Shown in pieces: positions 43,845 to 56,401 of a stretch of DNA of 64,000 bases (its first letter is position 1; the number at the start of each line of letters is the position of its first letter). The stretch lies in contig CACGPP010000005.1 of the NCBI GenBank assembly GCA_902574995.1, positions 1 to 64,000 on the forward strand. Direction: 5' to 3'. The stretch comes from an uncultured Alphaproteobacteria bacterium (lineage in GTDB: Bacteria; Pseudomonadota; Alphaproteobacteria; HIMB59). The translations under genes were made by a program, and so were the position numbers. The notes beneath the pieces are model-generated. The model saw nothing but the letters and a program-made list of their open reading frames with translations. It did no database searches and had not been told where the DNA came from.

Positions 43845-45707
43845 TTAATCAAATAAATTAAATATACCATTAAGAAATGGTTTATAGTTTTTCCATTGGT
43901 CAGAACTACCTTGATAAATTTTTTCTCTAATTTGTACATTAGAAGCAGTAGAAATAATTCTTTTATTTACCTCTGGTGATAAAAATTTTTCATCCCATTT
44001 TAAGCCTATATAATCAATCATCTGCCTTATCTCAAATTCTTGATCAATAGTTAATTTATCATAATCTATATTATAAATTTTATGATTTAGATGCTTTGAC
44101 CAATAATCCATTAAATTATCGTAAAGTTTATAATAAGAGACTATATCTTCTAGTGAGTGACTATATCCAATATCTTTTTTAAAATATTGTTTATAATTTG
44201 CCCAACATACCGCAGATGGATTTCTTTTTACATGTATGATTTTAGCTTCAGGAATTACACATGTGATTAATCCTAAAAATAGAAAATTTTGTGGCATTTT
44301 ATCTGTAACAAAAAAATGATCCTCAGCAATATTATGCATTTTATCTAGGTAACTATTTCTAAATTTTAAAAGAGATTGATGATCTATATTAGACAATCCC
44401 CTAGCTATTGAACCGCCTAAATCATTAATGTACGGTAACTCACCAGCACCTTTAACACTCGGATGTAATGATATAATTTGTTCAATTAATGTAGTTCCTG
44501 AACGAGGCATTCCGACAATAAATATTGGTAAATGATTATTTAATACTTTATTAAATTTTTCTGACTCAATTGAAATCTTTTCATAATTAATCTTTATTTG
44601 ATTAAAAATTTCTATATCTATATTTATATTATATTTCGATTGTTTTTTTCGTAATGTATTTCCCTCGCTGTAATGTTTAAATGCATGCTCATAATTTTCT
44701 AAATCTTCATGTACTTTAGCTAATGCAAAATTTATATGGCATAGGTCCTCATCTGAAATTTCTTTTCTTAAGTAAAGTTCATTCATTTTTAAATATTGAT
44801 TATCTTGTGAATTAAATTTTTTGATTAAAGTTAGGTTTCTATGAGCCTCAGCATAATCAGATTTTAATTCTATTGCTTTTGTGAGATGTTTTGTTGCTTT
44901 TTCTATTTTGCCAAATTCAGTATATGTAATACCTAAGTTAAAGTGTGCTTCGGCAAAATTTGGTTCAAGTTCAGTAGCTTTTTTATAACTATTTTTTGCA
45001 TCTTTGAACTTTCCAAGTTTTTTTAAAACATTACCAAAGTTACTATGCGCTTTTGCAAAATTAGGATTTAATTCTATAGCTTTTGTATAACTATGAAGTG
45101 CTTTATCTATTTCTTCTAATTCGTAAAAAACATTACCTAAATTATAATGTGCTTCAACAAAATTTGGGTTAAAATGAATAGCTTTTTCATAACTTTTTCT
45201 TGCATCTATTAGATTTCCAAGTGATTTAAGAGTAATACCTAAATTATAATATGCCTCAACATAATTATTTTTAAGTTTAATGGCATTTTTATAACTTTCT
45301 GCTGCATCAGTTAATTTACCTAATTGTGTAAAAATAACACCCAAATGAAAATGTGCAGGAGTATATTTAGAGTTTAATTTTATTGCTTCTTTATAACTTA
45401 ATTCAGCTTCTTCATATCTTCTAAGTAATTTAAGTGTGTTGCCTAAATTTGTATGGACCTCAACATCCTTAGGGAATAGTTTCACAGTTTTTTGAAAAAT
45501 AATTAATGAGTCTTCTATTCTTCCAGTTTGTCCAAGAACTGCACCAAGTACTTTCCATCCAAGGGAATGTTTAGGATAATTTAAAGTTAATGATTTAGAT
45601 AAATTTTCAGACTCAATATATCTTCCAGCATTAAAATGCTCTAAAAGGACCTTTAATAGTTGTTTGGGAGGAATTTCCCTATCATTAATTGAGTCTTCTA
45701 AATTCAT
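43845..45707 (-). CDS. TPR-sulfotransferase protein
   Basis: 620 residues. About eight tetratricopeptide repeats fill residues 15-320, each with the A-x-x-x-Y-x-x-A-(I/L)-x-L-(N/K)-P-x-(F/Y) pattern (for example YKNAIKLKNNYVEAYYNLG). A C-terminal sulfotransferase domain has the PAPS-binding GMPRSGTTLIEQII starting at residue 399 and the 3'-phosphate-binding HVKRNPSAVCWANY. No signal peptide is seen. Such proteins sulfate peptides, glycans or small metabolites and are common in marine bacteria. Its ATG (45707) lies directly after a decayed copy of the guaA 3' end. Confidence 0.85.
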   Translation of the reverse strand: MNLEDSINDREIPPKQLLKVLLEHFNAGRYIESENLSKSLTLNYPKHSLGWKVLGAVLGQTGRIEDSLIIFQKTVKLFPKDVEVHTNLGNTLKLLRRYEEAELSYKEAIKLNSKYTPAHFHLGVIFTQLGKLTDAAESYKNAIKLKNNYVEAYYNLGITLKSLGNLIDARKSYEKAIHFNPNFVEAHYNLGNVFYELEEIDKALHSYTKAIELNPNFAKAHSNFGNVLKKLGKFKDAKNSYKKATELEPNFAEAHFNLGITYTEFGKIEKATKHLTKAIELKSDYAEAHRNLTLIKKFNSQDNQYLKMNELYLRKEISDEDLCHINFALAKVHEDLENYEHAFKHYSEGNTLRKKQSKYNINIDIEIFNQIKINYEKISIESEKFNKVLNNHLPIFIVGMPRSGTTLIEQIISLHPSVKGAGELPYINDLGGSIARGLSNIDHQSLLKFRNSYLDKMHNIAEDHFFVTDKMPQNFLFLGLITCVIPEAKIIHVKRNPSAVCWANYKQYFKKDIGYSHSLEDIVSYYKLYDNLMDYWSKHLNHKIYNIDYDKLTIDQEFEIRQMIDYIGLKWDEKFLSPEVNKRIISTASNVQIREKIYQGSSDQWKNYKPFLNGIFNLFD

Positions 45708-45785
45708 CTATTCTCACTCAACAATAGAAAGAGGTTTACTAGTTATAACATATAGGGCTTTATTTTTCCTAGGTACTATATTAAC
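45708..45785 (-). repeat. Decayed copy of the guaA 3' end (copy C)
   Basis: Positions 45710-45785 align without gaps to 47797-47872 of guaA with 60 of 76 identities counted by eye. Read on the minus strand it encodes VNIVPRKNKALYVITSKPLS and IVE before TGA; 15 of the first 23 residues match the GuaA end. The TPR-sulfotransferase ATG follows immediately after a TAG. It is a remnant, not a coding gene. Confidence 0.85.
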
Positions 45786-45795
45786 TAAATTAAAA

Positions 45796-47286
45796 CTAAA
45801 ATAATTTAGCATATTCCATCAACTCTTTATTACCAATTTTGGTAAATAATCCTTGTCCGTTGTTAATGTACACATCGTTATTACCTTTAACAAAATGATG
45901 TCCATTTACCATAAAATCAATATGCCCATCAAAATTAACATCTAGTGGATGTAATGAGAGATACCAACCATTTTCATCATGCCCAACTTCAGACTTTGGC
46001 CAATTTTCTTTATTAAATTTTGTTACACTATGAATTGAATGTTGCCAAAATATAGAAAAATTACCATCACCATCATTTAGATAAGTAATTAAATAACCAC
46101 CAACATAATTTAGACCAATAGTAGAACCAACAATGTCCATATCTCCATCATTATCAATATCAGCAATCATAGTACCGACTGGATTACAAAGTGGAATTTT
46201 GTCTTTAGTCTTAGTGTGATACCCCACATTCTTTATTTCTTTTGAGTTTTTAGTGTTCCATTTGTTGGAACCATCACCCCATAGAATTCTAATATTATGT
46301 CTTTCTTTATTTTTAGCATTATGACCTGCCCAATTGTTGTGATAATTGAAGCAATTAGAGCTATGTCCACCAGACAGTATGTCTATATGACCGTCACCAT
46401 TGAAGTCTGCATGTCTCGCTAAGAAACCGAACTGATTTGCACAAACGGTACTTTTCATTATGCCTTTACCATCATTAATAAGACATAGCATTTCACCGTT
46501 GCTTCCTTTCCAATCAATACTGGCAAGAATGATATCCATGTCACCGTCTTTATCGAAATCACCCGCATCAGCACGGTGTGAAAAATTACAAAATCTTTTG
46601 AACTTTTTATTATAGTCTGCTCCACTAATATGCGTTGCACTTGACTCTTTTAAAAAACCTTCAGGTTGGGATAAAAAATACGAGTGATAACCCCCACAAC
46701 CTGTTCCAAAATCATTTACTGCTGCTGCCAAATATATATCATCCCAACCATCACCATTAAAATCAGCAACAAGTGGTTGTGCTGTTCCACTTTGAATAAA
46801 AGGTAAATTGTCTTGTATAAGACCTGTACCCCAAAAAGATTCATCACCTTTAGCTCTACCAGTTTTTGATTGACCAAGAATAATTTGATAATTGTGTTGA
46901 GTTACTCCGGCTTCTGCTAAACAAGCACCAGCGTTTTTATCAGCTTTACAAACATATATCCCAAGATTTGGATCTAACTTTTGTTTAAATTTCTTATCAA
47001 GATTAAGAACTGTTACAACATAATCCTGCACACCGTCTCTATTAAAATCACCAGTCGCTATAAAATCATGCAGAGTAAACCAAGGTTGTGATTTATCATA
47101 AGCTAATAATTTAGCAAGAAATTGATCTTTGAGAATTTTTTTAGGGATGAGCCATTTTTTTTTATCACTATTAGCCTCTCCCCATAAATATTTCTCATCA
47201 AATCCCTGACCTGCCTGAAATGGTAAAATATTATCAGCTTTAGCAAAACTAAAAATAAACAAAAAAACTACAATAAAATATTTCAT
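45796..47286 (-). CDS. Secreted FG-GAP/VCBS-repeat protein
   Basis: 496 residues from ATG 47286, chosen because it opens a signal peptide MKYFIVVFLFIFSFAKADN; an in-frame TTG lies 18 bases upstream. Repeated calcium-binding-type loops D-x-(N/D)-x-DG-x-x-D (DFNRDGVQDY, DFNGDGWDDI, DFDKDGDMDI, DFNGDGHIDI, DIDNDGDMDI, DVNFDGHIDF) define an integrin-like beta-propeller. It is probably a periplasmic or surface adhesion/structural protein, exact role unknown. It lies between two copies of the guaA 3' end, one of which is 4 bases before its start. Confidence 0.8.
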   Translation of the reverse strand: MKYFIVVFLFIFSFAKADNILPFQAGQGFDEKYLWGEANSDKKKWLIPKKILKDQFLAKLLAYDKSQPWFTLHDFIATGDFNRDGVQDYVVTVLNLDKKFKQKLDPNLGIYVCKADKNAGACLAEAGVTQHNYQIILGQSKTGRAKGDESFWGTGLIQDNLPFIQSGTAQPLVADFNGDGWDDIYLAAAVNDFGTGCGGYHSYFLSQPEGFLKESSATHISGADYNKKFKRFCNFSHRADAGDFDKDGDMDIILASIDWKGSNGEMLCLINDGKGIMKSTVCANQFGFLARHADFNGDGHIDILSGGHSSNCFNYHNNWAGHNAKNKERHNIRILWGDGSNKWNTKNSKEIKNVGYHTKTKDKIPLCNPVGTMIADIDNDGDMDIVGSTIGLNYVGGYLITYLNDGDGNFSIFWQHSIHSVTKFNKENWPKSEVGHDENGWYLSLHPLDVNFDGHIDFMVNGHHFVKGNNDVYINNGQGLFTKIGNKELMEYAKLF

Positions 47287-47290
47287 TTCT

Positions 47291-47314
47291 TTATTCCCAT
47301 TCAATAGTAGATGC
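47291..47314 (-). repeat. Short copy of the guaA 3' end (copy B)
   Basis: 47293-47313 matches 47797-47817 of guaA in 20 of 21 bases. On the minus strand it still reads Ser-Thr-Ile-Glu-Trp-Glu-stop (STIEWE then TAA), the last six residues of GuaA. Homology ends abruptly beyond 47313. The FG-GAP gene starts 4 bases after the stop. Confidence 0.8.
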
Positions 47315-47369
47315 TAAAAATATCATTGTTTATCAACTATTTTAAAGCCATTTTTTAAATTGTGTAAGT

Positions 47370-47794
47370 TTAATGACCATCATATTTCTTAAGTAGATTA
47401 TCAAAATTTCTTATTTTCTTATAAACATTACTTTTTTTATCGTATTCAACTCTCCAAAAAGGAAAGTTGGGGCATTCAAGTTTTAAATATTTTGTTTCTA
47501 TAAGTGAATAATCTATTGCCAATCTTAGAAATATACCAAAAGTTACTGGACAAGTATTGTCCGCTTTACTTTTTTTAGCCAACTTTAGTCTAATATCTTT
47601 AAAGTTATACTTTTTGGTAGAGGGAGTTTTTTTAATAAATTTTATAATATCTTTTGGGGTTGATATGAGCATTAATTCTCCTTTTTTCATATCAGCAAAA
47701 TTAAAATCTAATTTTTTAATTTTTGGTAAAAATTCTCTATTAAATTTCTTAAATGTTTTTAATTCATCAATTGATAATTTTGTAATATCTAAAT

Positions 47795-47798
<4 letters not shown>
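47370..47798 (-). CDS. Hypothetical protein directly behind guaA
   Basis: 142 residues from ATG 47798, which overlaps the guaA stop in an ATGA arrangement; GTG 47804 is a possible longer start. The protein is soluble, basic and lysine-rich with no signal (MNLDITKLSIDELKTFKKF). A central KKYNFKDIRLKLAKKSK and a Cys-containing NTCPVTF are the only distinctive segments. No family is recognised. It occupies the interval between functional guaA and repeat copy B, so it looks like an inserted accessory gene. Confidence 0.55.
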
Positions 47799-50817
<3,019 letters not shown>

Positions 50818-50839
50818 TTATATTAAAATCAAGATCTGA

Positions 50840-51184
50840 CTAGGATAGTTTTCTTCCGTCATTGAGACCAGCTTCGTAGTCTAGTGGATCTACATCATCT
50901 AAGCATCCTAGATTAATACCCATTCCGTTTGGATCAGTTCTTCTATTGTGGTGAGTGTATATCCCGCAATGCTTGCAAAAAAAATGTTCTGCTAAGTTTA
51001 GATTAAATTGATAAAGAGATAGATCTTCTTTTCCCTTTAAAAGTTTAAAATTAGATTTAGGAACCATTATCATTTTTGCATTTTTTCTAATACAAATGGA
51101 GCAATTGCATTGCATTATTTTTTCAAGATCAGAGTCAATCTCAAACTCAATAGCTTTACAGTGACACGATCCTTTATGAAGCAC
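50840..51184 (-). CDS. GFA/CENP-V family zinc protein
   Basis: 114 residues with the three Cys groups of glutathione-dependent formaldehyde-activating-like proteins: C-x-C at GSCHCKA, C-x-C at QCNCSIC, and CKHCG (about 70-74). The fold binds two zinc ions; most members have no proven enzymatic role. The C-terminus reads GMGINLGCLDDVDP. It overlaps the alpha/beta hydrolase gene by 11 bp and lies before guaB on the same strand. Confidence 0.87.
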   Translation of the reverse strand: MLHKGSCHCKAIEFEIDSDLEKIMQCNCSICIRKNAKMIMVPKSNFKLLKGKEDLSLYQFNLNLAEHFFCKHCGIYTHHNRRTDPNGMGINLGCLDDVDPLDYEAGLNDGRKLS

Positions 51185-51983
51185 GGCTATTTTCTTTAAA
51201 GAAATTTTTTAAAATATTTTTAGTTTCACTCGCCGTTTCTAAAATAGACATATGTCCAGACTCTTCTAAAACGACTGTTTTTGATCCCTCTATATTTGAA
51301 GCTAATTCTAGACCCACTTTTTTAGGAGTCATTTTATCATGTTTACCTACGATACATAAAGTTGGGTGTTTAATGCTTTTAGCAGCAGCTTCACCATTAG
51401 TGTATTTATCGCAAGCATTAAAGTCTGCACCAAGAGTTCCGTCATTATTTGAAGATACTAGCTGACCACCCATACCTAAATGGCTTAATCCTGGAACAGG
51501 ATGGCCACCTTTATGCCCTAAAGGTCCATGCACCCAATCCATCATAAGATCAACTGCTTTTTGATCTTTATTCAATGCTAAGTCTAAAAGTTCAGTGTTC
51601 ATTTTCATTGACATAGATCCATTGATTAGTGCAAGTAAATCTAATTTCTCAGGATGTCTTTGTGCAAATTCTAATCCCACCAAACATCCCTGTGAATGAC
51701 CGACGTACGAGGCTTTATCAATACCCAAAGATGTTAATAGGTCTGCAACCCAATCAGCCATCTCCTCGATAGTTTTTAATGGTGGTCCCTCTGAGTCACC
51801 ATGACCGGGTAGATCTACTGCAATTGTATTGTAACCATGAAATGCAAAGTATCTTGTTTGAAGCACCCATGTGACATGGCTCAAACCACTACCATGAACA
51901 AATACAATCGAGGGTTGATTTTTATCTATTTCTCTTCCACTAGATGTGTAATATGCCTCTTTTCCGTTAACTTTAAGCTTCAT
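51174..51983 (-). CDS. Alpha/beta-fold hydrolase
   Basis: 269 residues. FVHGSGLSHVTW forms the oxyanion region, the nucleophile is Ser97 in GHSQG, and the acid and base are in VGKHDKMTP (Asp about 220) and ESGHMS (His about 246). The lid region is around residues 120-180 (WVHGPLGHKGGHPVP). Substrate is unknown; relatives are esterases, dienelactone or haloperoxidase-like hydrolases. It overlaps metY by 4 bp, so a role in homoserine-ester or sulfur metabolism is possible but unproven. Confidence 0.83.
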   Translation of the reverse strand: MKLKVNGKEAYYTSSGREIDKNQPSIVFVHGSGLSHVTWVLQTRYFAFHGYNTIAVDLPGHGDSEGPPLKTIEEMADWVADLLTSLGIDKASYVGHSQGCLVGLEFAQRHPEKLDLLALINGSMSMKMNTELLDLALNKDQKAVDLMMDWVHGPLGHKGGHPVPGLSHLGMGGQLVSSNNDGTLGADFNACDKYTNGEAAAKSIKHPTLCIVGKHDKMTPKKVGLELASNIEGSKTVVLEESGHMSILETASETKNILKNFFKENSRAS

Positions 51984-53293
51984 TTAGAAGCTACAAGTCT
52001 CGGCTTTTGAGATGCTCTGAAACCATTTTCAAAGTCATTAATAATGTCATCCATGTCTTCCAAGCCAACAGAAAAACGTATCATATCTTCAGTTAGACCT
52101 GCCAACTCTAATGATTTTTTATCCATTTGAGAGTGAGTTGCGGATGCTGGATGAATGACTAGTGATTTTGCGTCGCCAACGTTAGCTAAATGTGATGTTA
52201 GTTTTAAAGAGTTTATAAATGCGTGACCAGCCTCTTTGCCCCCTTTAATTCCAAACGCTATCATTGAGCCGGCACCCTTAGGCATTAATTTTGCAGCAAC
52301 TTTATGATCGGGGTGATCCGGTAAGCTTGGATGGTTTACCCAAGAAACACTTGGGTTGTTACTTAAGTAATCAACCATTATTTTAGTATTGGATAAATGC
52401 TTTTCCATTCTCACTGAAAGAGTTTCTATTCCTATTAAAATATTAAATGCATTTGTTGGACTCATACATGGACCAAAGTCTCTCATGCCCTCTGCCCTTG
52501 CTCTCATAGTAAATGCTGCTGGACCAAATTCTTCTGCAAAAGAAAGACCGTGATAACCATCATATGGTTCAGTCATTGTTGGAAACTTATCTCCCTTAGT
52601 CCAATCAAAGTCACCCTTTTCAACAATTATACCACCCATAGAAGTGCCATGACCTGCCATCCATTTTGTTAGAGAGTGTGTAATTATATCTGCACCTAAT
52701 TCAAAGAGATTACACAAATATGGTGTGTTAAATGTTCCATCAACCATTAAAGGAATACCTGCGTCTTTTGCTATTTTTGAAATTTCAGGTAAATCCATAA
52801 TTTCAATTCCAGGATTACCAATCAACTCACCCCATATACATTTTGTATTTGGTTGAATTGCTTTTTTGAAACCCTCTGTGTCTCTTGGCTTAACAAAAGT
52901 TGTTTCAATACCAAATCTTTTTAAAGTTAGTCTCAGTAAATTAAAAGAACCTCCGTACAATTGTGATGAGGAAACAATATGATCTCCTGCACTACAAATA
53001 TTTAAAAGAGCTAGCATCATTGCGCTCATACCAGAGGCAGTGGCTAGAGCAGCAGAACCACCTTCTAAAGCTGCAACTCTTTCTTCAAGAACAGATATAG
53101 TTGGGTTGGATATTCTGCTATAGATATGTCCACCCTCCTCTAGATTAAATAAAGCAGCTGCGTGATCTGCATCTTGGAATAAGTATGATGTTGTTTGATA
53201 AATTGGAACGGCACGGGAGCCAAAATTTTTATCTGGCTGATGCCCACTATGTAAAGTTTTAGTGTTAAACTTATATGTTTTTGGATCGGTCAT
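51980..53293 (-). CDS. metY: O-acetylhomoserine sulfhydrylase MetY
   Basis: 437 residues of Cys/Met metabolism PLP enzymes. YQTTSYLFQDADHAAALF, YSRISNPTISVLEERVAALEGG, SSSQLYGGSFNLL and the PLP lysine in THSLTKWMAGHGTSMGG are typical of MetY (length 430-440) rather than MetB/MetC (about 390). It makes homocysteine from O-acetylhomoserine and sulfide, direct sulfhydrylation. No SAM-riboswitch-like structure is seen in the 47-bp upstream gap. It shares a strand and short spacing with the hydrolase and GFA genes. Confidence 0.92.
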   Translation of the reverse strand: MTDPKTYKFNTKTLHSGHQPDKNFGSRAVPIYQTTSYLFQDADHAAALFNLEEGGHIYSRISNPTISVLEERVAALEGGSAALATASGMSAMMLALLNICSAGDHIVSSSQLYGGSFNLLRLTLKRFGIETTFVKPRDTEGFKKAIQPNTKCIWGELIGNPGIEIMDLPEISKIAKDAGIPLMVDGTFNTPYLCNLFELGADIITHSLTKWMAGHGTSMGGIIVEKGDFDWTKGDKFPTMTEPYDGYHGLSFAEEFGPAAFTMRARAEGMRDFGPCMSPTNAFNILIGIETLSVRMEKHLSNTKIMVDYLSNNPSVSWVNHPSLPDHPDHKVAAKLMPKGAGSMIAFGIKGGKEAGHAFINSLKLTSHLANVGDAKSLVIHPASATHSQMDKKSLELAGLTEDMIRFSVGLEDMDDIINDFENGFRASQKPRLVASK

Positions 53294-53340
53294 AATTTAA
53301 ACATATCATAATTTTTATATTGAAAGTATTACAAAAAGTC

Positions 53341-54612
53341 TCAATTCATACACTTTGGCTCAAAACCAAAATTTCTATCAACAAAATACTGAGATTTTTT
53401 TGCTTTCCACATATAATTATTTCTGACATGTGTTGGGTCTCTGTCTGAAAAATTTTCAATTAACCAATCTAAAGAAATAGCCATTTGATGAACATGATAA
53501 GCGGCATCTTTTTGATCAGTTGAAAAATTCTTTAGACCGCTTGGATCTTTTCGTTCTCTGTACTTTTCAACATCTGTAAGACCTAAATTAAGAACATCTA
53601 TAGTTTTAAAAATTCTTTGTTTTAACTCTGCAGGAAACTTATTGTAATTCCATACTTCTGTTATAGCCAATAAACCTAAAAGATTATTTACACCTTGTGA
53701 GTGATACCAGACATCGCGAACACCTCTGAAACTATTATTATGAATGTAGCCATCTTCATAAATTACCTTACTAGCTTTTTTAATACCTCTATCAAACCAA
53801 AAATCTACTTCTTCTAATTTATTTTTCCATGCTAGATAAGCTATAACAGAAATTGTACCATCTGCCATTTGGATAAAACCACGATCATCGTTTAAATGTT
53901 TATCAGCCCAAGGAAAAATATATTTTTCGTATAATTTTTGAATGTATTTATCAATTAAGATAAATTGTTCTTTTGAGAACTGGTCTTTAACCAAATATGC
54001 GTTAATTATAAAACTAGCACCATATATTTGAGCTTCGTGAACTTTATGTGGTAAGCATTTAGCTTTTGTATCTCCTTTTGAGCCGCCATAACAACTTTTA
54101 GGTGTTTTACCTTCTTCTTTGAGTTTATTAATATCTTCTAAAGTCATAGTGTTTAAAAAAACACCAGACTCTGCCCAAGCTGTCATAATTTGAGTAATTG
54201 AATCTGATTGTAGCTCCATATTATTAGAAATAATTGCATTAATAATAGATCCATGTAACAAGGCTAATCTTGATGTATGTTTTTCATGATTAACGGAAAG
54301 GCTGTTTGATCTATCTTCATGCTCTTTTTGCCAATCGTATTCAGTTAGCTTCATCAAATAGTTAAAATTTTTCTCGTTTGTAAGGTCAAGATCTAATTCA
54401 CTATATTTTTCACCATAGCTTCCATCACCATGAACTCCTTTTATGGTGCATGTATTTGAATTCAATACATGTGCAAAAAAAAACTTTGGAATAACGGTGG
54501 TAGAATTTTTATCAAATTCAAATTTATTCTCCTCAACTATTTTTCCATCTTTGAAAGTTAAAGAAAATGAAAGACTTGGTATTAAAAATAATAAGATAAA
54601 AATATTTTTCAT
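53341..54612 (-). CDS. Alginate-lyase-like (alpha/alpha)6 barrel protein, secreted
   Basis: 423 residues with a signal peptide (MKNIFILLFLIPSLSFS). The body is helical, with SRLALLHGSIINAII, YGASFIINAYLVKDQF, a DDRGFIQMADGT stretch and YIHNNSFRGVRDVWYHSQGVNNLLGL near residue 290. The last resembles the N-H-(S)-(Y/F) active-site region of alginate lyases (PL5/PL38-type). It would act on periplasmic uronic-acid polymers. Substrate and family are uncertain. It sits between the glucosylglycerate genes and metY, with a 34-bp gap upstream. Confidence 0.5.
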   Translation of the reverse strand: MKNIFILLFLIPSLSFSLTFKDGKIVEENKFEFDKNSTTVIPKFFFAHVLNSNTCTIKGVHGDGSYGEKYSELDLDLTNEKNFNYLMKLTEYDWQKEHEDRSNSLSVNHEKHTSRLALLHGSIINAIISNNMELQSDSITQIMTAWAESGVFLNTMTLEDINKLKEEGKTPKSCYGGSKGDTKAKCLPHKVHEAQIYGASFIINAYLVKDQFSKEQFILIDKYIQKLYEKYIFPWADKHLNDDRGFIQMADGTISVIAYLAWKNKLEEVDFWFDRGIKKASKVIYEDGYIHNNSFRGVRDVWYHSQGVNNLLGLLAITEVWNYNKFPAELKQRIFKTIDVLNLGLTDVEKYRERKDPSGLKNFSTDQKDAAYHVHQMAISLDWLIENFSDRDPTHVRNNYMWKAKKSQYFVDRNFGFEPKCMN

Positions 54613-54646
54613 TAGTATAAGAGTATCTTAAATATAAATTAGTTTA

Positions 54647-56401
54647 TCAATAGTTAGTAATCCATAGAGTTTGGTAAGCCTTTAGAGTAATTGTTGATTT
54701 AATATCAATGATTATCTCATTAGAAATTAAATCCCACCATTCGTTTGATGCTATTAGATTTAATTCTGACAAATCTAAATATTGGAATACATTAGTTACA
54801 TTACTTACACAAAATATCGACTGTCTTTTATCATGACTCTGTCTCCAAAAACCAAAAAAGTTCTTACCTAAATTAAATGTAAATTGTGTAGCATTTGGAT
54901 GAAATGCAGATTGGTTTTTTCTAATTTCAATTAATTTTGATAATTGATTATATATTTTTGAATTAAAAGTATCAGTATTTGCAAGTAATCCATCAATTTC
55001 ATCATACTTCCAAGTTCTTCTATTTATAGATCGATTACTTTTTGTTTGCTCTAACTTTTCATAGTCATTTGTAGAGCCCAAAATACTATGTATATAAAAT
55101 GCTGGAATTCCCTCGAGTCCTAGCATTATTGCATGGCAACAAATAAATCTTTCAATTTGCAAATGATCACTTCCTTGAAATGTACCTTTCATAGCATCTA
55201 TGAGTGAGATATTTATTTCATAAACAGTCTCGGTGTTATCTGTTTTTTTTCTTTTGGTAGTTTTTGCTCCAAAATCGGTCATGATATCGACTAAGTTATT
55301 TCTTTCTTTTTCCGTTAAAATTCCCTCTGTCGGTCTTAGGCCAATACCATCATGAGAGGCTATGAAATTGAAATAAGAAGTGTGATCTTTTGCAGGAGGC
55401 ATGCCCATAGACCATTTACGAAGAGCCGTGCTATCTCCCATCACAAGAGTCCACAGTAGCAAGGGTGGTAGAGCAAAGTTGTATACAGCATTTGCTTCAT
55501 CGTTTTCACCGAAATAACTAAGATTTTCTAAATTAGGTAAATTTGTTTCAGTTATAAGTAAAGTATTTTTACTAAAAGCATTGAGAAGTGTTCTAATTAA
55601 TTTCACAACTTCATGAGTCTGTGGTAAGTTTAGACAGTTGGTGTCATGTTCTTTCCAAAGGAATGCAATGGCATCTAACCTGAATACTCTAACACCATTT
55701 TTAAGATATAAATGAATTAACTTTATGAAGAAAAATAAAACCTCAGGATTTTTAAAATTAAAGTCAACTTGATCGTGGCTAAAAGTACACCATAAATAAT
55801 AAATTTCTTTATTAATTTCAAATTCTCTAAAAAGATCTGAGCTTCTAGGCCGAACAACTTGTTCATAACCTTGTTTGTTTTTAAGTTTTATAAAAAAATT
55901 TTGTGTTTCAGTTTTATTTTCAATAAAAGATTTAAAATATTTACTTTCAATAGATGCATGATTAATAACTATATCACTCATTATCCTAAAATTTTTTGAT
56001 AGTGATTTAATATCTTTCCAATCACCTAAATCAGACCTTACTTCTTCATAATCAGTTATAGAAAATCCATCATCTGAACTGTAAGGAAAAAAAGGTAGAA
56101 TGTGTAAATTGTTGAATTGTTTTTTACAATACTTATCTAAGAACTTGCTTAGAGTTTTTAATTTATTATTTTTTTCTTCATATATTGAGTCACCATACGT
56201 AATTAAGAAAACATCTTTTTGAGACCAATTAGGTTCAGAAATACCTAGGTCTTTATTTTGAAATAAATCAAGAACTCTATTAATTAGTTTCAAAATTTCG
56301 TTTTGATCTAATATATCCTTGTAAATTATTTGGAAATGTATGTTTAGATTATTTTTTAATTCTTCTTGCACTTTAGGAGTTATCTTCCATGACGGCATCA
56401 T
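54647..56401 (-). CDS. GH13_18 glucosylglycerate/sucrose phosphorylase-like enzyme
   Basis: 584 residues of the sucrose-phosphorylase branch of GH13. The nucleophile Asp243 lies in RVFRLDAIAFLW, the acid/base Glu285 in LLITETNLPN, and the transition-state Asp352 in SHDGIGLRP. Subfamily features fit GH13_18. It would cleave glucosylglycerate or sucrose with phosphate, giving glucose-1-phosphate. Adjacent gpgS, phosphatase and glycerate kinase genes strongly favour glucosylglycerate as substrate. The start (56401 or 56398) overlaps gpgS by 26-29 bp. Confidence 0.82.
   Translation of the reverse strand: MMPSWKITPKVQEELKNNLNIHFQIIYKDILDQNEILKLINRVLDLFQNKDLGISEPNWSQKDVFLITYGDSIYEEKNNKLKTLSKFLDKYCKKQFNNLHILPFFPYSSDDGFSITDYEEVRSDLGDWKDIKSLSKNFRIMSDIVINHASIESKYFKSFIENKTETQNFFIKLKNKQGYEQVVRPRSSDLFREFEINKEIYYLWCTFSHDQVDFNFKNPEVLFFFIKLIHLYLKNGVRVFRLDAIAFLWKEHDTNCLNLPQTHEVVKLIRTLLNAFSKNTLLITETNLPNLENLSYFGENDEANAVYNFALPPLLLWTLVMGDSTALRKWSMGMPPAKDHTSYFNFIASHDGIGLRPTEGILTEKERNNLVDIMTDFGAKTTKRKKTDNTETVYEINISLIDAMKGTFQGSDHLQIERFICCHAIMLGLEGIPAFYIHSILGSTNDYEKLEQTKSNRSINRRTWKYDEIDGLLANTDTFNSKIYNQLSKLIEIRKNQSAFHPNATQFTFNLGKNFFGFWRQSHDKRQSIFCVSNVTNVFQYLDLSELNLIASNEWWDLISNEIIIDIKSTITLKAYQTLWITNY

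Noticed and set aside
53294..53340. SAM riboswitch before metY
   Set aside because: Only 47 A+T-rich bases with no stem structure.
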